Shown: positions 43,733 to 54,240, counted from the stretch's first letter. The stretch: 64,000 nucleotides of DNA from Flavobacteriaceae bacterium (GCA_016764435.1 JAESRX010000038.1:1-64000), one strand, 5' to 3'. Program-made: numbers and translations. Notes: generated by a model not told the origin, from the sequence alone.

Positions 43733-43965
43733 GTTTTTTGGTCAATACTCTTTAGTAGGGGACAAAAGGGGCTCCATTCATTGGTTTGAATCTTTCGAGG
43801 ACACTCTTTATGCATAAGAACGATCAGGTCATAGTGAGCGGAAACGTCAATAGTTATTTTAAGGTATATATTCGACAGTTAGAAGTGAAGGGCTATCGTC
43901 CGAGACACGCTATTCAAAGATTCGGTAATCCTATACCTAATTTCTGTTCTGAGAGGGGTTAATAA

Positions 43966-44442
43966 CTATTTTTCTTTTTTGGGTGCTAAGGGGATCTTAA
44001 TCTCATTTTTAGCAGAACTCATGACGATATTACTTCTTACATTTCCTACAGATGATAGCACAGATAATTTATTCTTCAAAAATAATTGATAATGATGAAT
44101 GTCTGGAACAACCACCTTTAATAGATAATCATAGTTTCCCGCAACGTGATGGCACTCTAACACTTCGTCTAGTTTTATAATTGCATTTTCAAAGCGACTA
44201 ATAAGTTCTTTAGAATGGACTTGTAAAGATACTTGGCAATAGACAGTCATACCATAACCAAGTTTTAGACGATCCACCAATGCCACATACTTTGTGATAA
44301 TCCCTGCTTTTTCAAGTCGTTTTATGCGTTCGTAAGTAGGCGTGACTGTGAGTCCTACGCGCATGGCAATTTCCTTGGTATTCGCCTTGCTATTATCTTG
44401 TAGTAGGTTTACTATTTTTAGGTCTATAGGGTCTAATTGCAT
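43966..44442 (-). CDS. Lrp/AsnC-family transcription regulator
   Basis: 158 residues. N-terminal winged helix-turn-helix (LDPIDLKIVNLLQDNSKANTKEIAMRVGLTVTPTYERIKRLEKAGII), then the RAM/AsnC effector domain (VLECHHVAGNYDYLLKVVVPD). Divergent from the methionine gamma-lyase-like gene with 163 bases between the start codons, so that enzyme is a likely target. Amino acid effector unknown. Confidence 0.93.
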   Translation of the reverse strand: MQLDPIDLKIVNLLQDNSKANTKEIAMRVGLTVTPTYERIKRLEKAGIITKYVALVDRLKLGYGMTVYCQVSLQVHSKELISRFENAIIKLDEVLECHHVAGNYDYLLKVVVPDIHHYQLFLKNKLSVLSSVGNVRSNIVMSSAKNEIKIPLAPKKEK

Positions 44443-44605
44443 TGGGTTTAGTTTTTTGTACTGTTATGTCCTAGTAGTTTTAAGGTTTAAAGATAATAAA
44501 ACTATTTTATATAGTTATGATGGTGTTATTTTCTTATTTGATAGTTAATGTCAGTTTTTAAGTTTGATTATCTTTATATTTACCTTAAATTTAATAAGTT
44601 ATACC

Positions 44606-45823
44606 ATGGTTGATACAAAAGAGATGGCTTTAAAGCCAGCAAACGAAATTCAAGATTTACAGTATTTTGGAGAATTTGGAGGAGTAAATCCATCCATTTC
44701 TGATTCTGCTACTTATACCTTTTTAGCAGCGAAAACAATGGTAGACACCTTTGAAGGACAAGCAGAAGGTTGTTATTTGTATTCAAGACATACCAGTCCA
44801 AGTAATATGTTTTTAGGAGAAGCTTTAGCCGCGATGGAATTTACAGAAACAGCCAATGTTGCAGGTTCTGGAATGGGAGCTATTACCTCTGTTATTTTAC
44901 AGATTTGTGGTGCAGGAGATCACATTGTTTCAAGTAGAACTATCTATGGAGGGACCTATGCATTTGCGAAAAATTTCTTACCAAAATTTAATATAAAGAC
45001 CTCGTTTGTAGATATTACAAACTTAGAAAAAATAGAAGCAGCCATCACTGAAAACACCAAGATGATTTACTGCGAAAGTGTCAGTAATCCATTATTGGAA
45101 ATTGCAGATATTCCTGCCTTGTCTAAATTAGCTAAGAAGTACGGAATACCATTAGTGGTAGACAATACTTTTTCTCCATTAATTATCACTCCTAAAAAAT
45201 TGGGAGCTACTATTACGATACATAGTTTAACTAAATTTATAAACGGAACTAATGATACTGTTGGAGGTGTTGTTTGTGGATCACATGATTTTATCAATGC
45301 ATTAAAAAGTGTAAATGATGGAGCCGCCATGTTACTAGGACCTGTGATGGACAGTTTAAGATCTGCGAGTATTTTAAAGAATATGAGAACCCTTCATATT
45401 CGAATGAAACAACACAGTCACAATGCTAAATACTTGGCGGAGCGCTTTGAAAAAGACGGATTGACAGTGGTGTATCCTGGACTGGAGAGTCATAAAGGGC
45501 ATGAGTTGTTCAAAACGATGTACAATGCGGAATATGGTTTTGGAGGAATCATGACAGTGGATGCTGGAAGTATTGAAAAAGCCAATGAATTGATGGAATT
45601 AATGCAAGCAAAAAACTTAGGGTATTTAGCCGTGAGTTTAGGTTTTTATAAAACATTATTCAGTGCGCCTGGATCAAGTACTTCTTCAGAAATCCCTGAG
45701 GATGAACAAGCAGCAATGGGCTTGTCTGATGGTATTGTTCGATTTTCTATAGGATTGGATAACGACATTGAACGCACCTATCAATCAATGAAAAAATGCA
45801 TGCAAACAGTTAAAGTTTTGTAA
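44606..45823 (+). CDS. Cys/Met metabolism PLP enzyme, methionine gamma-lyase-like
   Basis: 405 residues, fold type I. The motif YSRHTSPSNMFLGEALAAME, GSGMGAITSVILQIC, SRTIYGGTYAFAKNFLPK, YCESVSNPLLEIADI, VVDNTFSPLI, and the PLP-lysine segment ITIHSLTKFINGTND place it in the Cys/Met family (gamma-lyase, gamma-synthase or sulfhydrylase). A gamma-lyase is the best guess given the divergent Lrp gene, but substrate is not proven. ATG 44606 is preferred over an upstream TTG that would add an unsupported hydrophobic extension. Confidence 0.9.
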   Translation: MVDTKEMALKPANEIQDLQYFGEFGGVNPSISDSATYTFLAAKTMVDTFEGQAEGCYLYSRHTSPSNMFLGEALAAMEFTETANVAGSGMGAITSVILQICGAGDHIVSSRTIYGGTYAFAKNFLPKFNIKTSFVDITNLEKIEAAITENTKMIYCESVSNPLLEIADIPALSKLAKKYGIPLVVDNTFSPLIITPKKLGATITIHSLTKFINGTNDTVGGVVCGSHDFINALKSVNDGAAMLLGPVMDSLRSASILKNMRTLHIRMKQHSHNAKYLAERFEKDGLTVVYPGLESHKGHELFKTMYNAEYGFGGIMTVDAGSIEKANELMELMQAKNLGYLAVSLGFYKTLFSAPGSSTSSEIPEDEQAAMGLSDGIVRFSIGLDNDIERTYQSMKKCMQTVKVL

Positions 45824-45844
45824 TGTAATTCACATAGTTTTTCT

Positions 45845-45871
45845 AACCACGGCTTTTAGTCGTGGTTTTTT
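45845..45871 (+). terminator. Intrinsic terminator after the Cys/Met enzyme gene
   Basis: AACCACGGCT, loop TTT, AGTCGTGGTT (ten pairs with one wobble) then T run to 45871; begins 22 bases after the stop. Confidence 0.85.
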
Positions 45872-46036
45872 GTGCCTGCATATTTTGAACCGATAGGGTT
45901 AAATTAGGGAGACTATTTAACATTTAGCGGTGAAATGTATCAATATTACTACAGGAAGCACCTATGTGACTGGTTTTATTTAATTTGCACAACCTTTTAA
46001 AAAACCGTAAACTTACACAAACTTAAACCAAACTAT

Positions 46037-47530
46037 ATGGAGCCAAAAATCGTCGAGAATAAAGAGTTAAGTATTTGGGAAGCTTTAATTCCTATTGTTT
46101 TTTTAGTAGGAATGTTGGCTTTTAATGTATTAGCAGTTTATGGAGATGATGCGCTGAGTGGTTCGAATCAATTTGCCTTGTTAATTGGTGGAGCGGTAGC
46201 AGCTATTGTTGGTTTTTTCAATAAAGTTCCTTATCAAAAAATGATGGACGAAGTGGCCGATAATCTACGCTCTACGACAGGGGCTATTTTAATCTTACTT
46301 TTTGTGGGAGCATTGGCAGGAACTTGGCTGATAAGTGGAGTAATCCCATCGATGATTTATTATGGTTTAAAGATTTTAAACCCGACCATATTTTTACCCG
46401 CAACGGTTATAATTTGTGCGATAATCTCTATTGCGACAGGAAGTTCTTGGACTACCTCTGCGACAGTGGGTATTGCCTTAATTGGTATTGGTAAGGCTTT
46501 AGGAATTCCGCTAGGAATGGTTGCTGGAGCAGTGCTTTCTGGAGCGTATTTTGGAGATAAAATGTCGCCATTATCCGATACAACTAATTTAGCGCCTGCC
46601 ATGGCTGGGACCGATTTGTTTACACATATTAGATACATGGTTTATACCACAGTACCTACTATTTTGATTACCTTAGTTGTATTTATAATTATTGGCTTAA
46701 ACCTCGATGTTACCGGTACGATAAATAACGATGCCATTTTAGGAGCCATAGACGAAGCTTTTTATATTACGCCATGGTTATTTCTAGTGCCAGCAGTAGT
46801 CATTGTTTTAATCATAAAAAAAACAGAACCCTTAGTTGCCTTATTAATTGGTACTTTGTTAGGAGGTGTTTTTGCTATTATTTTTCAACCAGGTATTGTA
46901 TTGAAAGTAGCTGGAGCAGACACCATGACATTTGCCACTGCATATAAAGGGATTATGAATGCCATTACGGTAGATACAGCTATCGAGACAAGTAATGCTG
47001 ACCTGAATGATTTATTTGTAGCAGGAGGGATGAAAAAGATGATGAATACGATATGGTTAATTATTTGTGCTATGGTTTTTGGAGGGGTGATGGAAGCCAT
47101 TGGAGCGCTCTCTAGAATTAGTAACTCCCTGTTAAAAATGGCAGATTCTGTGTTTGGATTGTTTGCCAGTACAGTCGCCAGTTGTTTGGCATTGAATGTA
47201 ACGGCTTCGGATCAATATTTGGCCATAGTAATTCCAGGGAAAATGTTCCAAAAAGCCTATAAAGAAAAAGGATTAGCTCCAGAAAATTTAAGTAGGACCT
47301 TAGAGGATTCAGGTACGGTAACTTCTGTACTTGTTCCATGGAATACCTGTGGAGCGTATCAGGCGGGCGTCCTAGGCGTCCCCGTGTTTGATTATGCCTT
47401 GTATGCCGTGTTTAACTGGTTGAGTCCGTTTATGACCTTATTGTTCGCAGCGTTTCATATTAAACTGAAGATGTTAGTGGCGGATAAGAAAAAAGTAAAA
47501 GAAGAAAAACCTGTTCAAGCGACAGATTAG
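46037..47530 (+). CDS. nhaC: Na+/H+ antiporter NhaC family
   Basis: 497 residues and about 11-12 membrane helices. NhaC features: LLFVGALAGTWLISGVIPSMIYYGL, ATGSSWTTSATVGIALIGIGKALG, GAYFGDKMSPLSDTTNLAPA, and near the end LEDSGTVTSVLVPWNTCGAYQAGVLGV. Exchanges Na+ for H+ at the inner membrane, a useful function in a marine bacterium. It has terminator-bounded upstream DNA and stands as a single gene. Confidence 0.93.
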   Translation: MEPKIVENKELSIWEALIPIVFLVGMLAFNVLAVYGDDALSGSNQFALLIGGAVAAIVGFFNKVPYQKMMDEVADNLRSTTGAILILLFVGALAGTWLISGVIPSMIYYGLKILNPTIFLPATVIICAIISIATGSSWTTSATVGIALIGIGKALGIPLGMVAGAVLSGAYFGDKMSPLSDTTNLAPAMAGTDLFTHIRYMVYTTVPTILITLVVFIIIGLNLDVTGTINNDAILGAIDEAFYITPWLFLVPAVVIVLIIKKTEPLVALLIGTLLGGVFAIIFQPGIVLKVAGADTMTFATAYKGIMNAITVDTAIETSNADLNDLFVAGGMKKMMNTIWLIICAMVFGGVMEAIGALSRISNSLLKMADSVFGLFASTVASCLALNVTASDQYLAIVIPGKMFQKAYKEKGLAPENLSRTLEDSGTVTSVLVPWNTCGAYQAGVLGVPVFDYALYAVFNWLSPFMTLLFAAFHIKLKMLVADKKKVKEEKPVQATD

Positions 47531-47713
47531 TGGTGCGCTTGGATTATTTCCCTTAATGTGTTGTTATTACAATTCAAGTCAACTCTTTTTTTAAAAAGGT
47601 TGTTTCTTTGTTAGACTCTTTATTTAGAAAGCAGTTGTTCTCTAGTAGTTTTTTTCAAGAATAGAACGGATACTGTTCTTATTTCTTGAGATCTAAAATA
47701 GAAAAATAAAACT

Positions 47714-48523
47714 ATGAATTGTAGAAATTGCGCGCAAGAATTAAGAGAATTAAACCTGTTTTGTGCAGGTTGTGGAGGTAAAGTAGTAACGGATAGAGTG
47801 TTGGTTCGTATCTTATGGACCGAATTTGCAACGAGTATTTTAGGGTGGGATAATAAGTATTTTTTCACTTTAAGAATGATGCTATTTCGCCCGAAACAAG
47901 TATTGAAAGAATACTTAGCGGGTACTCGGAAAAAATAGGTGAATCCCTTAACTTTTTTTGCTTTGGGTGCTGCAATTGCTATGATTGTGTTTAATGTTTT
48001 TGTAGAGGATTATGTTAGGATGGGGACTTCAATAAATGAATCTCAATTAGAACCATTATATAATTTTCAAAAGGCTGCAGGAATCACTATCGATTTTGAG
48101 ACTTTTAAGAACGAGATGAAGGTTAAGAATGAAAATTTTACAAAAAATATTATAAAATATTTTAATTTGTTTTCATTTGTGCTGTTGCCATTATATACCT
48201 TGATGTCGTTCCTCGTGTTTTGGAGGCGGAGTTTCTTTGGAGAGCATTTGGTCATAAATGCTTTTGTACAAGGTACTACCTTTTGGTTTGTCTTAGTTTT
48301 ATTTGGATTGGCCATGTTATTTAGCAATCCATGGATTTTTATGGTGTCCAGTGTGTTTATTGTTTTCTATTACTTGTATGTGTATGGCGTTTTTTACAAG
48401 CTAAAATTAAAGAAGGTAATTATGTATTTCTTTAAATTTTTTGGAGTATTGATAGGGGCTTTTTTACTTATGATGGTCCTAAGTGTTATTCTTGGTTTTT
48501 TTTTAGGAGGTATGTTATTATAA
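47714..48523 (+). pseudogene. DUF3667 zinc-ribbon membrane protein, interrupted by in-frame TAG
   Basis: Two frames abut exactly and are in the same phase: 47714-47938 (74 residues, ending KEYLAGTRKK) and 47939-48523 (194 residues from a GTG, NPLTFFALGAA). Joined, they give a normal DUF3667 protein. It has an N-terminal zinc ribbon (CRNCAQEL and FCAGCGGK), the region TLRMMLFRPKQVLKEYLAGTRKK, then Y-V-N-P, then four or so membrane helices. In the family the residue after G-x-R-K-K is commonly Tyr, so TAG 47936-47938 most likely arose from TAT or TAC by one base change. Either a recent pseudogene, a sequencing error, or a read-through stop. Function of intact family members is unknown. Confidence 0.8.
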
Positions 48524-48771
48524 GCAAAGGGACATATTACATGCTGTTTTTTAGAAAGAGAAAATTGAAAATTACGTCATAAATAATAAGGAGGTTCTGG
48601 AGGATTCATCCTAAGGTTTTGGATATTTAAATTTTTTACATAGCTATCTATCCAAAAGAATGGAGCCAAGAGTAACTACTGAAAGAAGAACTTGTTTCAC
48701 ATTGGTACTCTGAGTAATCAATCACACAGAAGTGGTAGCTTAATACTTACAGCTTGTCTTTTAAAAAGAAG

Positions 48772-50739
48772 TTATATAAACCAGTTCCAAACCAGTCCAA
48801 ATCTCACGGTTAAATCACGGTACGGATACATAGGGGCCGAATAATAATCACGCCCTGTAAAACTTGCACCAAGATTTTCCACTTTAAGATACAAGCGAGT
48901 TCTTCTAATTTCAGCATTTATAAATAAGTCTAACATTGGGAAATTTCCAATTTTGGTAGTACTTTGAGTAGAAAATTCACTGAGTAATGGGTTGTAATTA
49001 TCTGCGTAATAACTGCTGAAATACTTAAATGTAATTCCTGTTTGTAAGAACATAGGATCGCCCTTAAAAACGTGATCTGAAAAGTAGAAGGTATTTCTAG
49101 TGACAAATGTAGGGACGTTTAAAACAGCATCATTACTAATCACTTCTTGGTATAAAAAGGTGTTGTCTAAGGTGAATTTACCCACAGAAATAGCTTTGTG
49201 TACTTTTAGTTTTAGATAGTTAATAGTTCCATTATATTGCGTGGCCACTTGATTTTCGTTGAAATAAGTGTAGTCGGTTAGGATGGAATAACTCGCATCT
49301 ATATCTATGATTTTTTCTGAGTCAAATTGAAAACCTAGTCGTTGTACTTTTTGATTGTTAAAGGCATTGTACCAATTGTAATTTTTATAATCACTTTGCT
49401 GCAAAAGGAAGTTGAAATTAGGTGTTTTACTGGAGCTTAAAGCGGTGATTTTTACAACATACAAGCTGTCTTTTTTAAAACTAGCCACAGCGTTGAATTC
49501 ATAGCCCGTGATGTCATCTGTTAAAATACTAGAAGCTTTGGCTCTAAAGTTAAATTTCTTTATGTGTGTATCCCAGTCTGCACCTATGGATAAGGCGTTT
49601 CCTTTAAGCCTGCTTGGAATGGTTTTTTCATTTAAAAATAAGACACTATTAAAATGGTAATTATAATTAAAAAGATTGGCAGTGGCACGTAGTTTTCCCA
49701 AGACGATAGGGGATTTTAATTCCGCATATACTTGATTGTTCATCTTCTGGTAGGCCGTATGGTCACTTATTTTTTTCTGATAGGCTTCTCCAAAATAGGA
49801 GTCCATTGCGCTTGCTTGGTTAAAGCGGTAATGCTGTGTTTCGTAGCTGAATTGATGTCCTATCTTTAATTTTGTAGTGGCTTGAATACTATCATTTACT
49901 TTTCCTAAGGTGTACTGATGGTCTAGGTAATAGCGTTTTCCTTCGAACATGTTATTCGCATCGGTAAAATTGACCTCCATACGCCCTCTCTCTTTATAAT
50001 TAGAATCGTTGGATTCAAAATACTGAAGTGATTGTTCTGGAAGTCCACCGTATTCATCGTTGTAAAAATCATAAGAAACCATGTGACCTCTAGCGGTGTA
50101 ATTCCCACTCTTAGATTGGTAGTTAAAGGTGCTTCTGAAATTTCCGTGACTTGCCAGGGAGTTTCTGTAATGTCCTAAAGAACGCAATCCTTTGTATTCA
50201 AAAGAGACATTAAATTTTCGAGACGTATTTACGGTAAATAAAATATCTAGTATTTGACCTTGCTCCATTCCTGTGCGATACATTACTTCGGTCGTTGCTG
50301 TAGGAACTTGAAAATAATTGATGGCTTCTATAGGGATGTATTCAAATTGCTTGGCATTCGCACCTAAATCAGGAAATAGACCGCTTTTAGTAAAATCATG
50401 TCCTAGCTTTTGATATGTTTGTCCTTGGTTATGAAAGGCCATCAATTCAAAGTCATCTCTTCTTAAGGCATTGTGTTTGAATTCTTTTCTCAAGGTTAAC
50501 GTGGTGTCGATATACGTCGTGTCATTTTCAAAAGAAATAATTTTATAGTCTGTGAAATGGGTTTTTCCACTTAACGATATCGTAATTTCTTGATCACTAC
50601 CATTAATAGAATCTTGGTATTTATTAATCTCATCATTTGAGTATCCCCTGTTTCGTAAATTTTCTTTATCTATTTTGATTTGAGCAGTGCTCACTATAAA
50701 AGTGCAGCAGATTAAAAAAGTACTTAAAAAAAATTTCAT
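48772..50739 (-). CDS. Putative outer-membrane porin (Porin_10 family)
   Basis: 655 residues with a signal peptide (MKFFLSTFLICCTFIVSTAQ) and a long series of beta strands ending in the aromatic-terminated VRFGLVWNWFI. An N-terminal DKENLRNRGYSNDEINKYQDS segment precedes the barrel. HNQGQTYQKLGHDF and GLRSLGHYRNSLASHGNFR, with TATTEVMYRTGMEQGQILD, are usual landmarks of the Bacteroidota putative porin family. Cargo unknown. Divergent from rnhB. Confidence 0.85.
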   Translation of the reverse strand: MKFFLSTFLICCTFIVSTAQIKIDKENLRNRGYSNDEINKYQDSINGSDQEITISLSGKTHFTDYKIISFENDTTYIDTTLTLRKEFKHNALRRDDFELMAFHNQGQTYQKLGHDFTKSGLFPDLGANAKQFEYIPIEAINYFQVPTATTEVMYRTGMEQGQILDILFTVNTSRKFNVSFEYKGLRSLGHYRNSLASHGNFRSTFNYQSKSGNYTARGHMVSYDFYNDEYGGLPEQSLQYFESNDSNYKERGRMEVNFTDANNMFEGKRYYLDHQYTLGKVNDSIQATTKLKIGHQFSYETQHYRFNQASAMDSYFGEAYQKKISDHTAYQKMNNQVYAELKSPIVLGKLRATANLFNYNYHFNSVLFLNEKTIPSRLKGNALSIGADWDTHIKKFNFRAKASSILTDDITGYEFNAVASFKKDSLYVVKITALSSSKTPNFNFLLQQSDYKNYNWYNAFNNQKVQRLGFQFDSEKIIDIDASYSILTDYTYFNENQVATQYNGTINYLKLKVHKAISVGKFTLDNTFLYQEVISNDAVLNVPTFVTRNTFYFSDHVFKGDPMFLQTGITFKYFSSYYADNYNPLLSEFSTQSTTKIGNFPMLDLFINAEIRRTRLYLKVENLGASFTGRDYYSAPMYPYRDLTVRFGLVWNWFI

Positions 50740-50762
50740 CGATCTAATAAATATTGTATGGA

Positions 50763-50770
50763 CAAAGGTA
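50763..50770 (-). promoter_or_regulatory. Candidate -7 box of the porin gene
   Basis: Minus strand TACCTTTG (50770-50763) matches TANNTTTG, 24 bases upstream of the porin ATG. No clear TTG at -33. Confidence 0.4.
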
Positions 50771-50916
50771 AATTATTTGAACGGAAATAAAAGGTTAAAA
50801 TTGTTCGTAAATATTTGCGTTCTTTGTAAGTTGAAAAGAACTGTTTTCTCGATGGGTATTTATTAGCACTTATCCGGAGAATAGTAGTAAATAGTACCCT
50901 AAAAAATATAAAATAA

Positions 50917-51516
50917 ATGAGTCTTAAATCTTTTTTTAAAGCAGGTTGTATTGAAGTAGGAACTGACGAGGCTGGACGTGGTTGTTTAGCGGGGCCTGTA
51001 GTGGCGGCAGCCGTGATTTTACCAGCAGATTTCTCCCACGACTTATTAAACGATTCTAAGAAATTGACGGAGAAACAGCGTCATTTTTTACGTCCTATTA
51101 TAGAAAAAGAAGCGTTGGCCTGGAGTGTGGGCTATGTTTGGCAAGAAGAAATTGATAAAATTAATATTTTACAGGCTTCCATACTCGCCATGCATAAATC
51201 CATCGCTACATTGTCTATCGTTCCAGCCCATATAATTGTGGATGGTAATAAATTCAATGCCTATAAAAAAATCCCTCATGAAACCATAATTAAAGGGGAT
51301 GGTAAGTATTTAAGTATCGCGGCAGCTTCCGTATTGGCTAAAACGTATAGAGATGATTATATGGAGAAAATTCATCTTGATTTTCCTGAATATGCGTGGG
51401 ATAGAAATAAAGGGTATCCTACTAAAGTACATCGGCAAGGGATTCGTGACCACGGAATTACCAAACATCACAGGAAAACTTTTAGATTATTACCCGAACA
51501 ACTCAAATTATTTTAA
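50917..51516 (+). CDS. rnhB: Ribonuclease HII
   Basis: Cleaves the RNA strand of RNA-DNA hybrids and removes single ribonucleotides. 199 residues. Catalytic Asp-Glu in [15 protein letters not shown] (about residues 18-19), [30 protein letters not shown] with the later Asp residues, and the C-terminal GYPTKVH and HRKTFRL. Usual RNase HII length. Confidence 0.96.
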   Translation: MSLKSFFKAGCIEVGTDEAGRGCLAGPVVAAAVILPADFSHDLLNDSKKLTEKQRHFLRPIIEKEALAWSVGYVWQEEIDKINILQASILAMHKSIATLSIVPAHIIVDGNKFNAYKKIPHETIIKGDGKYLSIAAASVLAKTYRDDYMEKIHLDFPEYAWDRNKGYPTKVHRQGIRDHGITKHHRKTFRLLPEQLKLF

Positions 51517-51629
51517 CGCTGTCAGTCAGTAGTCCTCATTCTTAAATTTCACGATGTGCTACTTATTCAAAAATAGATTTGTAAATGATAGATATTTAAG
51601 TGAAATTTGTAAGCTAAAAATATACCAAT

Positions 51630-52682
51630 ATGATTAAAAGAGGTCGTGCACAAATATCAAAATTTATCATTCATAAAGTAGGGAACAAATTCAATAGTTC
51701 TACCAATGCTTTTTCGGACAAAGTATTAGAATTTGACCAAGAGACGTATGAGTTGATGTTACCGTTTTTGCTAAAACCTTTTACAAACGTAGCCGAGAGT
51801 TTCCGTTTTAGTCATCATGCAGATATCGCTTTGAACGAAATTAATAGCTATACTAAACAAGTGTTTGAAGATGGTGATTCTTTTGTAGAAGTGTCTCAGA
51901 ATATTGTAACACATTTGTTTGAGCAGTCTAATTCAGCGCAGATTAAAAGAGGAGACGTATTGATCGCCTTTTTTGAGGATGTGGAATACAGAGATGTAAT
52001 GACCACTGCCATTGGGATTTTTAAAATAGAGAGCAAGTCTAGTTTTTTCCAAACGTATATGGACGATAGTAACTTCGATATTATGTTACAACAAGGAATT
52101 AGTACCAAGCGTATAGACAAAGGATGTTTGATTATTAATTCTACAGACGATGAAGGACGTACTGTTTTAAGTGTGGATAATAATAATTATGATGCGCAGT
52201 ATTGGATCAAGAATTTCTTAAATGTTAAATATGCCGATGATGCCAATCAACATACAAATACATACATAGAAATGTGTAAAGACTTTTCTGACCAAGTAAT
52301 TCAGGAGGAGTTTGGACTGCACGAAAAAAATAAATTCTTAGCGAGTACCGTAGATTTCTTTAATGAAAACGACCATGTAAATATCAACGCTTTTAAAGAA
52401 GAAGTTTTTGACGAAGAAGGTGGGCGTATGGAGCTTTTTGAAGATTATAAAAAGCAATATGAAGAAGCGAATGATGTGCTGGTTAGAAATGATTTTATCA
52501 TCTCAGATGTTGTCTTGAAAAAGCAAAAGTCAAAGATGAGAACGGAGATTAAATTGGATACAAATATTCAAATTAAATTAGATATTGATGCACCTGATGC
52601 TTATACAGAATACATAGAGCAAGGTTTTGATGAGGAAAAGAAAATGAAATTCTATAAGGTGTTTTACAACGAAGAGAAATAG
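51630..52682 (+). CDS. Nucleoid-associated protein, NdpA/YejK family
   Basis: 350 residues starting IKRGRAQISKFIIHKVGNKFN. The family pattern is present: FSHHADIALNEINSYTKQVF, LFEQSNSAQIKRGDVLIAFFEDV, KGCLIINSTDDEGRTVLSVDNNN, FKVKVQ-like strands replaced here by IKLDTNIQIKLDIDA near the end. Members associate with the nucleoid; no enzymatic role is known. A TAGATTTG box at 51574 upstream may be its -7 element. Followed by a terminator. Confidence 0.85.
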   Translation: MIKRGRAQISKFIIHKVGNKFNSSTNAFSDKVLEFDQETYELMLPFLLKPFTNVAESFRFSHHADIALNEINSYTKQVFEDGDSFVEVSQNIVTHLFEQSNSAQIKRGDVLIAFFEDVEYRDVMTTAIGIFKIESKSSFFQTYMDDSNFDIMLQQGISTKRIDKGCLIINSTDDEGRTVLSVDNNNYDAQYWIKNFLNVKYADDANQHTNTYIEMCKDFSDQVIQEEFGLHEKNKFLASTVDFFNENDHVNINAFKEEVFDEEGGRMELFEDYKKQYEEANDVLVRNDFIISDVVLKKQKSKMRTEIKLDTNIQIKLDIDAPDAYTEYIEQGFDEEKKMKFYKVFYNEEK

Positions 52683-52725
52683 TTTATCAAGATAAAACGA
52701 ACATAGTAAGCCAAAAGGCGCGCTG

Positions 52726-52780
52726 AAAAAGGAATAAATAGAGGTGAGTGAAATCACTTTTAATTTATTCCTTTTTTTTT
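52726..52780 (+). terminator. Intrinsic terminator after the nucleoid protein gene
   Basis: AAAAAGGAATAAAT pairs perfectly with ATTTATTCCTTTTT; the loop holds a second small stem (GTGA/TCAC). A T run ends it at 52780. Confidence 0.88.
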
Positions 52781-53316
52781 GATTACATAGTTGAGCTATG
52801 TGTGAACCGTTATTTAAAAATAGCGCAAGGTCTAGAAAGGGGGATCTTGATTTTCATACCAAAAGAATAACATGTATTGATTGGTTTAGTTTGTTAATGA
52901 ATCTCTAACAGTTAGGTTTGTATTGCTTCCGAATACGAGAATCTAGTAATAGAAACGTGTGTTTTATGTAAAAAACACCTTCAAATAACCGAAATAAGTA
53001 GCTTGTTTTTGTGCTTATATTTTTAATAAAATTGTGTAAATGCAATGGGTGTTCTTAGGTTTTTGTCTAGGAGTAATACTGTAATTAACAAGCTTATAGA
53101 TAGTTGTTTATAAGCATGTTTATTGTTGTTTAAAGTATAAAATTTAGTGATATTGAATCCTTTCCTGAGCGTTGCGTATTTTAATTCAGGAGCTGTTGTT
53201 TTTAATAAAAGGAATAGTCTCCGAAGTAACAATCCTAAAATAATTATAAATCAACTACTATTTTCCATTTGTTTTGTGTAATTTTCTGCTTTGAAAATAC
53301 TCATAATTATTACACA
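52781..53316. other. Intergenic region before the patatin gene
   Basis: About 540 AT-rich bases with no supportable gene. A 69-codon minus-strand frame (53023-53232) shows no protein features and is treated as chance. Nothing else recognised. Confidence 0.45.
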
Positions 53317-54240
53317 TTGAACGAAGAGAGAATCCCTAAAAAAGCATTGGTTATATCAGGTGGAGGCAGTAAAGGTGCTTTTGCTGGTGGTGTTGCTAAA
53401 TTTTTGATCGAAGATAAGAAAAATGACTACGAAATAATTATAGGGACTTCTACGGGGAGTTTAATGGTGACGCATTTAGCATTGAAAAAGTTAGATGAAT
53501 TACGAGAGATATACTCAAACATTAAACAGCGTAGTATTTTCAGTAATAATCCCTTTTATGTTCGGAAAGTAGATGGTGCTCAGGTAGTAGGAGTGCGGCA
53601 TTTAAATACCCTTTGGAATTTTATGAATGGTCGTAAAACTTTTGGAGAGAGTAAAAATCTACGAAAATTTATTAAAAGGAAAATAACAAAAGACTATTTT
53701 GAAGAGGTCAAACAATCAAAGACCGATGTAGTGGTTACGGTTTCCAATTTAACCGCAAATAGAGTGGAATACAAAGCGGTAAAAGACTGTACGTATGATG
53801 ATTTTTGTGATTGGATTTGGGGTTCTTGTAACTATGTTCCTTTTATGAGTCTGCTTAAGAAAAATGGGTTTGAATATGCGGATGGTGGTTTTGGTGCTTT
53901 GGTGCCTATTACGGAAGCCATCAACAGAGGAGCTACAGAAATTGATGTTATTATTTTAGAAACAGAAACGGAACATTTAAGCCGTTTACCTTCTACAAGT
54001 CCATTTTCATTACTGTCTACGGTGGTGGAATTTATGTTAGATCAAGTAGAACAACAAAATGTAACCATTGGTAAATTGGAAGCCAAAAAGAATAATGTTC
54101 AGCTTAATTTGTATTATACGCCTACTGTATTGACCACTAATTCATTGGTGTTTAATAAAAAACAAATGGCGAAATGGTGGGAGCAAGGCTACGTATATGC
54201 TAAAAATAAAGAATTGAATTTAAGTAATGAGTTGAAATAA
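53317..54240 (+). CDS. Patatin-like phospholipase
   Basis: About 307 residues. The oxyanion loop SGGGSKGAFAGGVAKFL is at the start, the nucleophile Ser in GTSTGSL (near residue 44), and the catalytic Asp in ADGGFGALVPI (near residue 188), so the Ser-Asp dyad is complete. Likely a cytoplasmic or membrane-associated lipid acyl hydrolase; substrate unknown. The start is uncertain: TTG 53317 (NEERIPKKALVISGGG) gives a normal N-terminus, whereas the frame is open back to a TTG at 53269 with no homology-like residues. No in-frame ATG is near. Confidence 0.88.
   Translation: MNEERIPKKALVISGGGSKGAFAGGVAKFLIEDKKNDYEIIIGTSTGSLMVTHLALKKLDELREIYSNIKQRSIFSNNPFYVRKVDGAQVVGVRHLNTLWNFMNGRKTFGESKNLRKFIKRKITKDYFEEVKQSKTDVVVTVSNLTANRVEYKAVKDCTYDDFCDWIWGSCNYVPFMSLLKKNGFEYADGGFGALVPITEAINRGATEIDVIILETETEHLSRLPSTSPFSLLSTVVEFMLDQVEQQNVTIGKLEAKKNNVQLNLYYTPTVLTTNSLVFNKKQMAKWWEQGYVYAKNKELNLSNELK

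Noticed and set aside
53023-53232. Minus-strand frame of 69 codons before the patatin gene
   Set aside because: No recognisable domain, no promoter or neighbour support, AT-rich chance frame.
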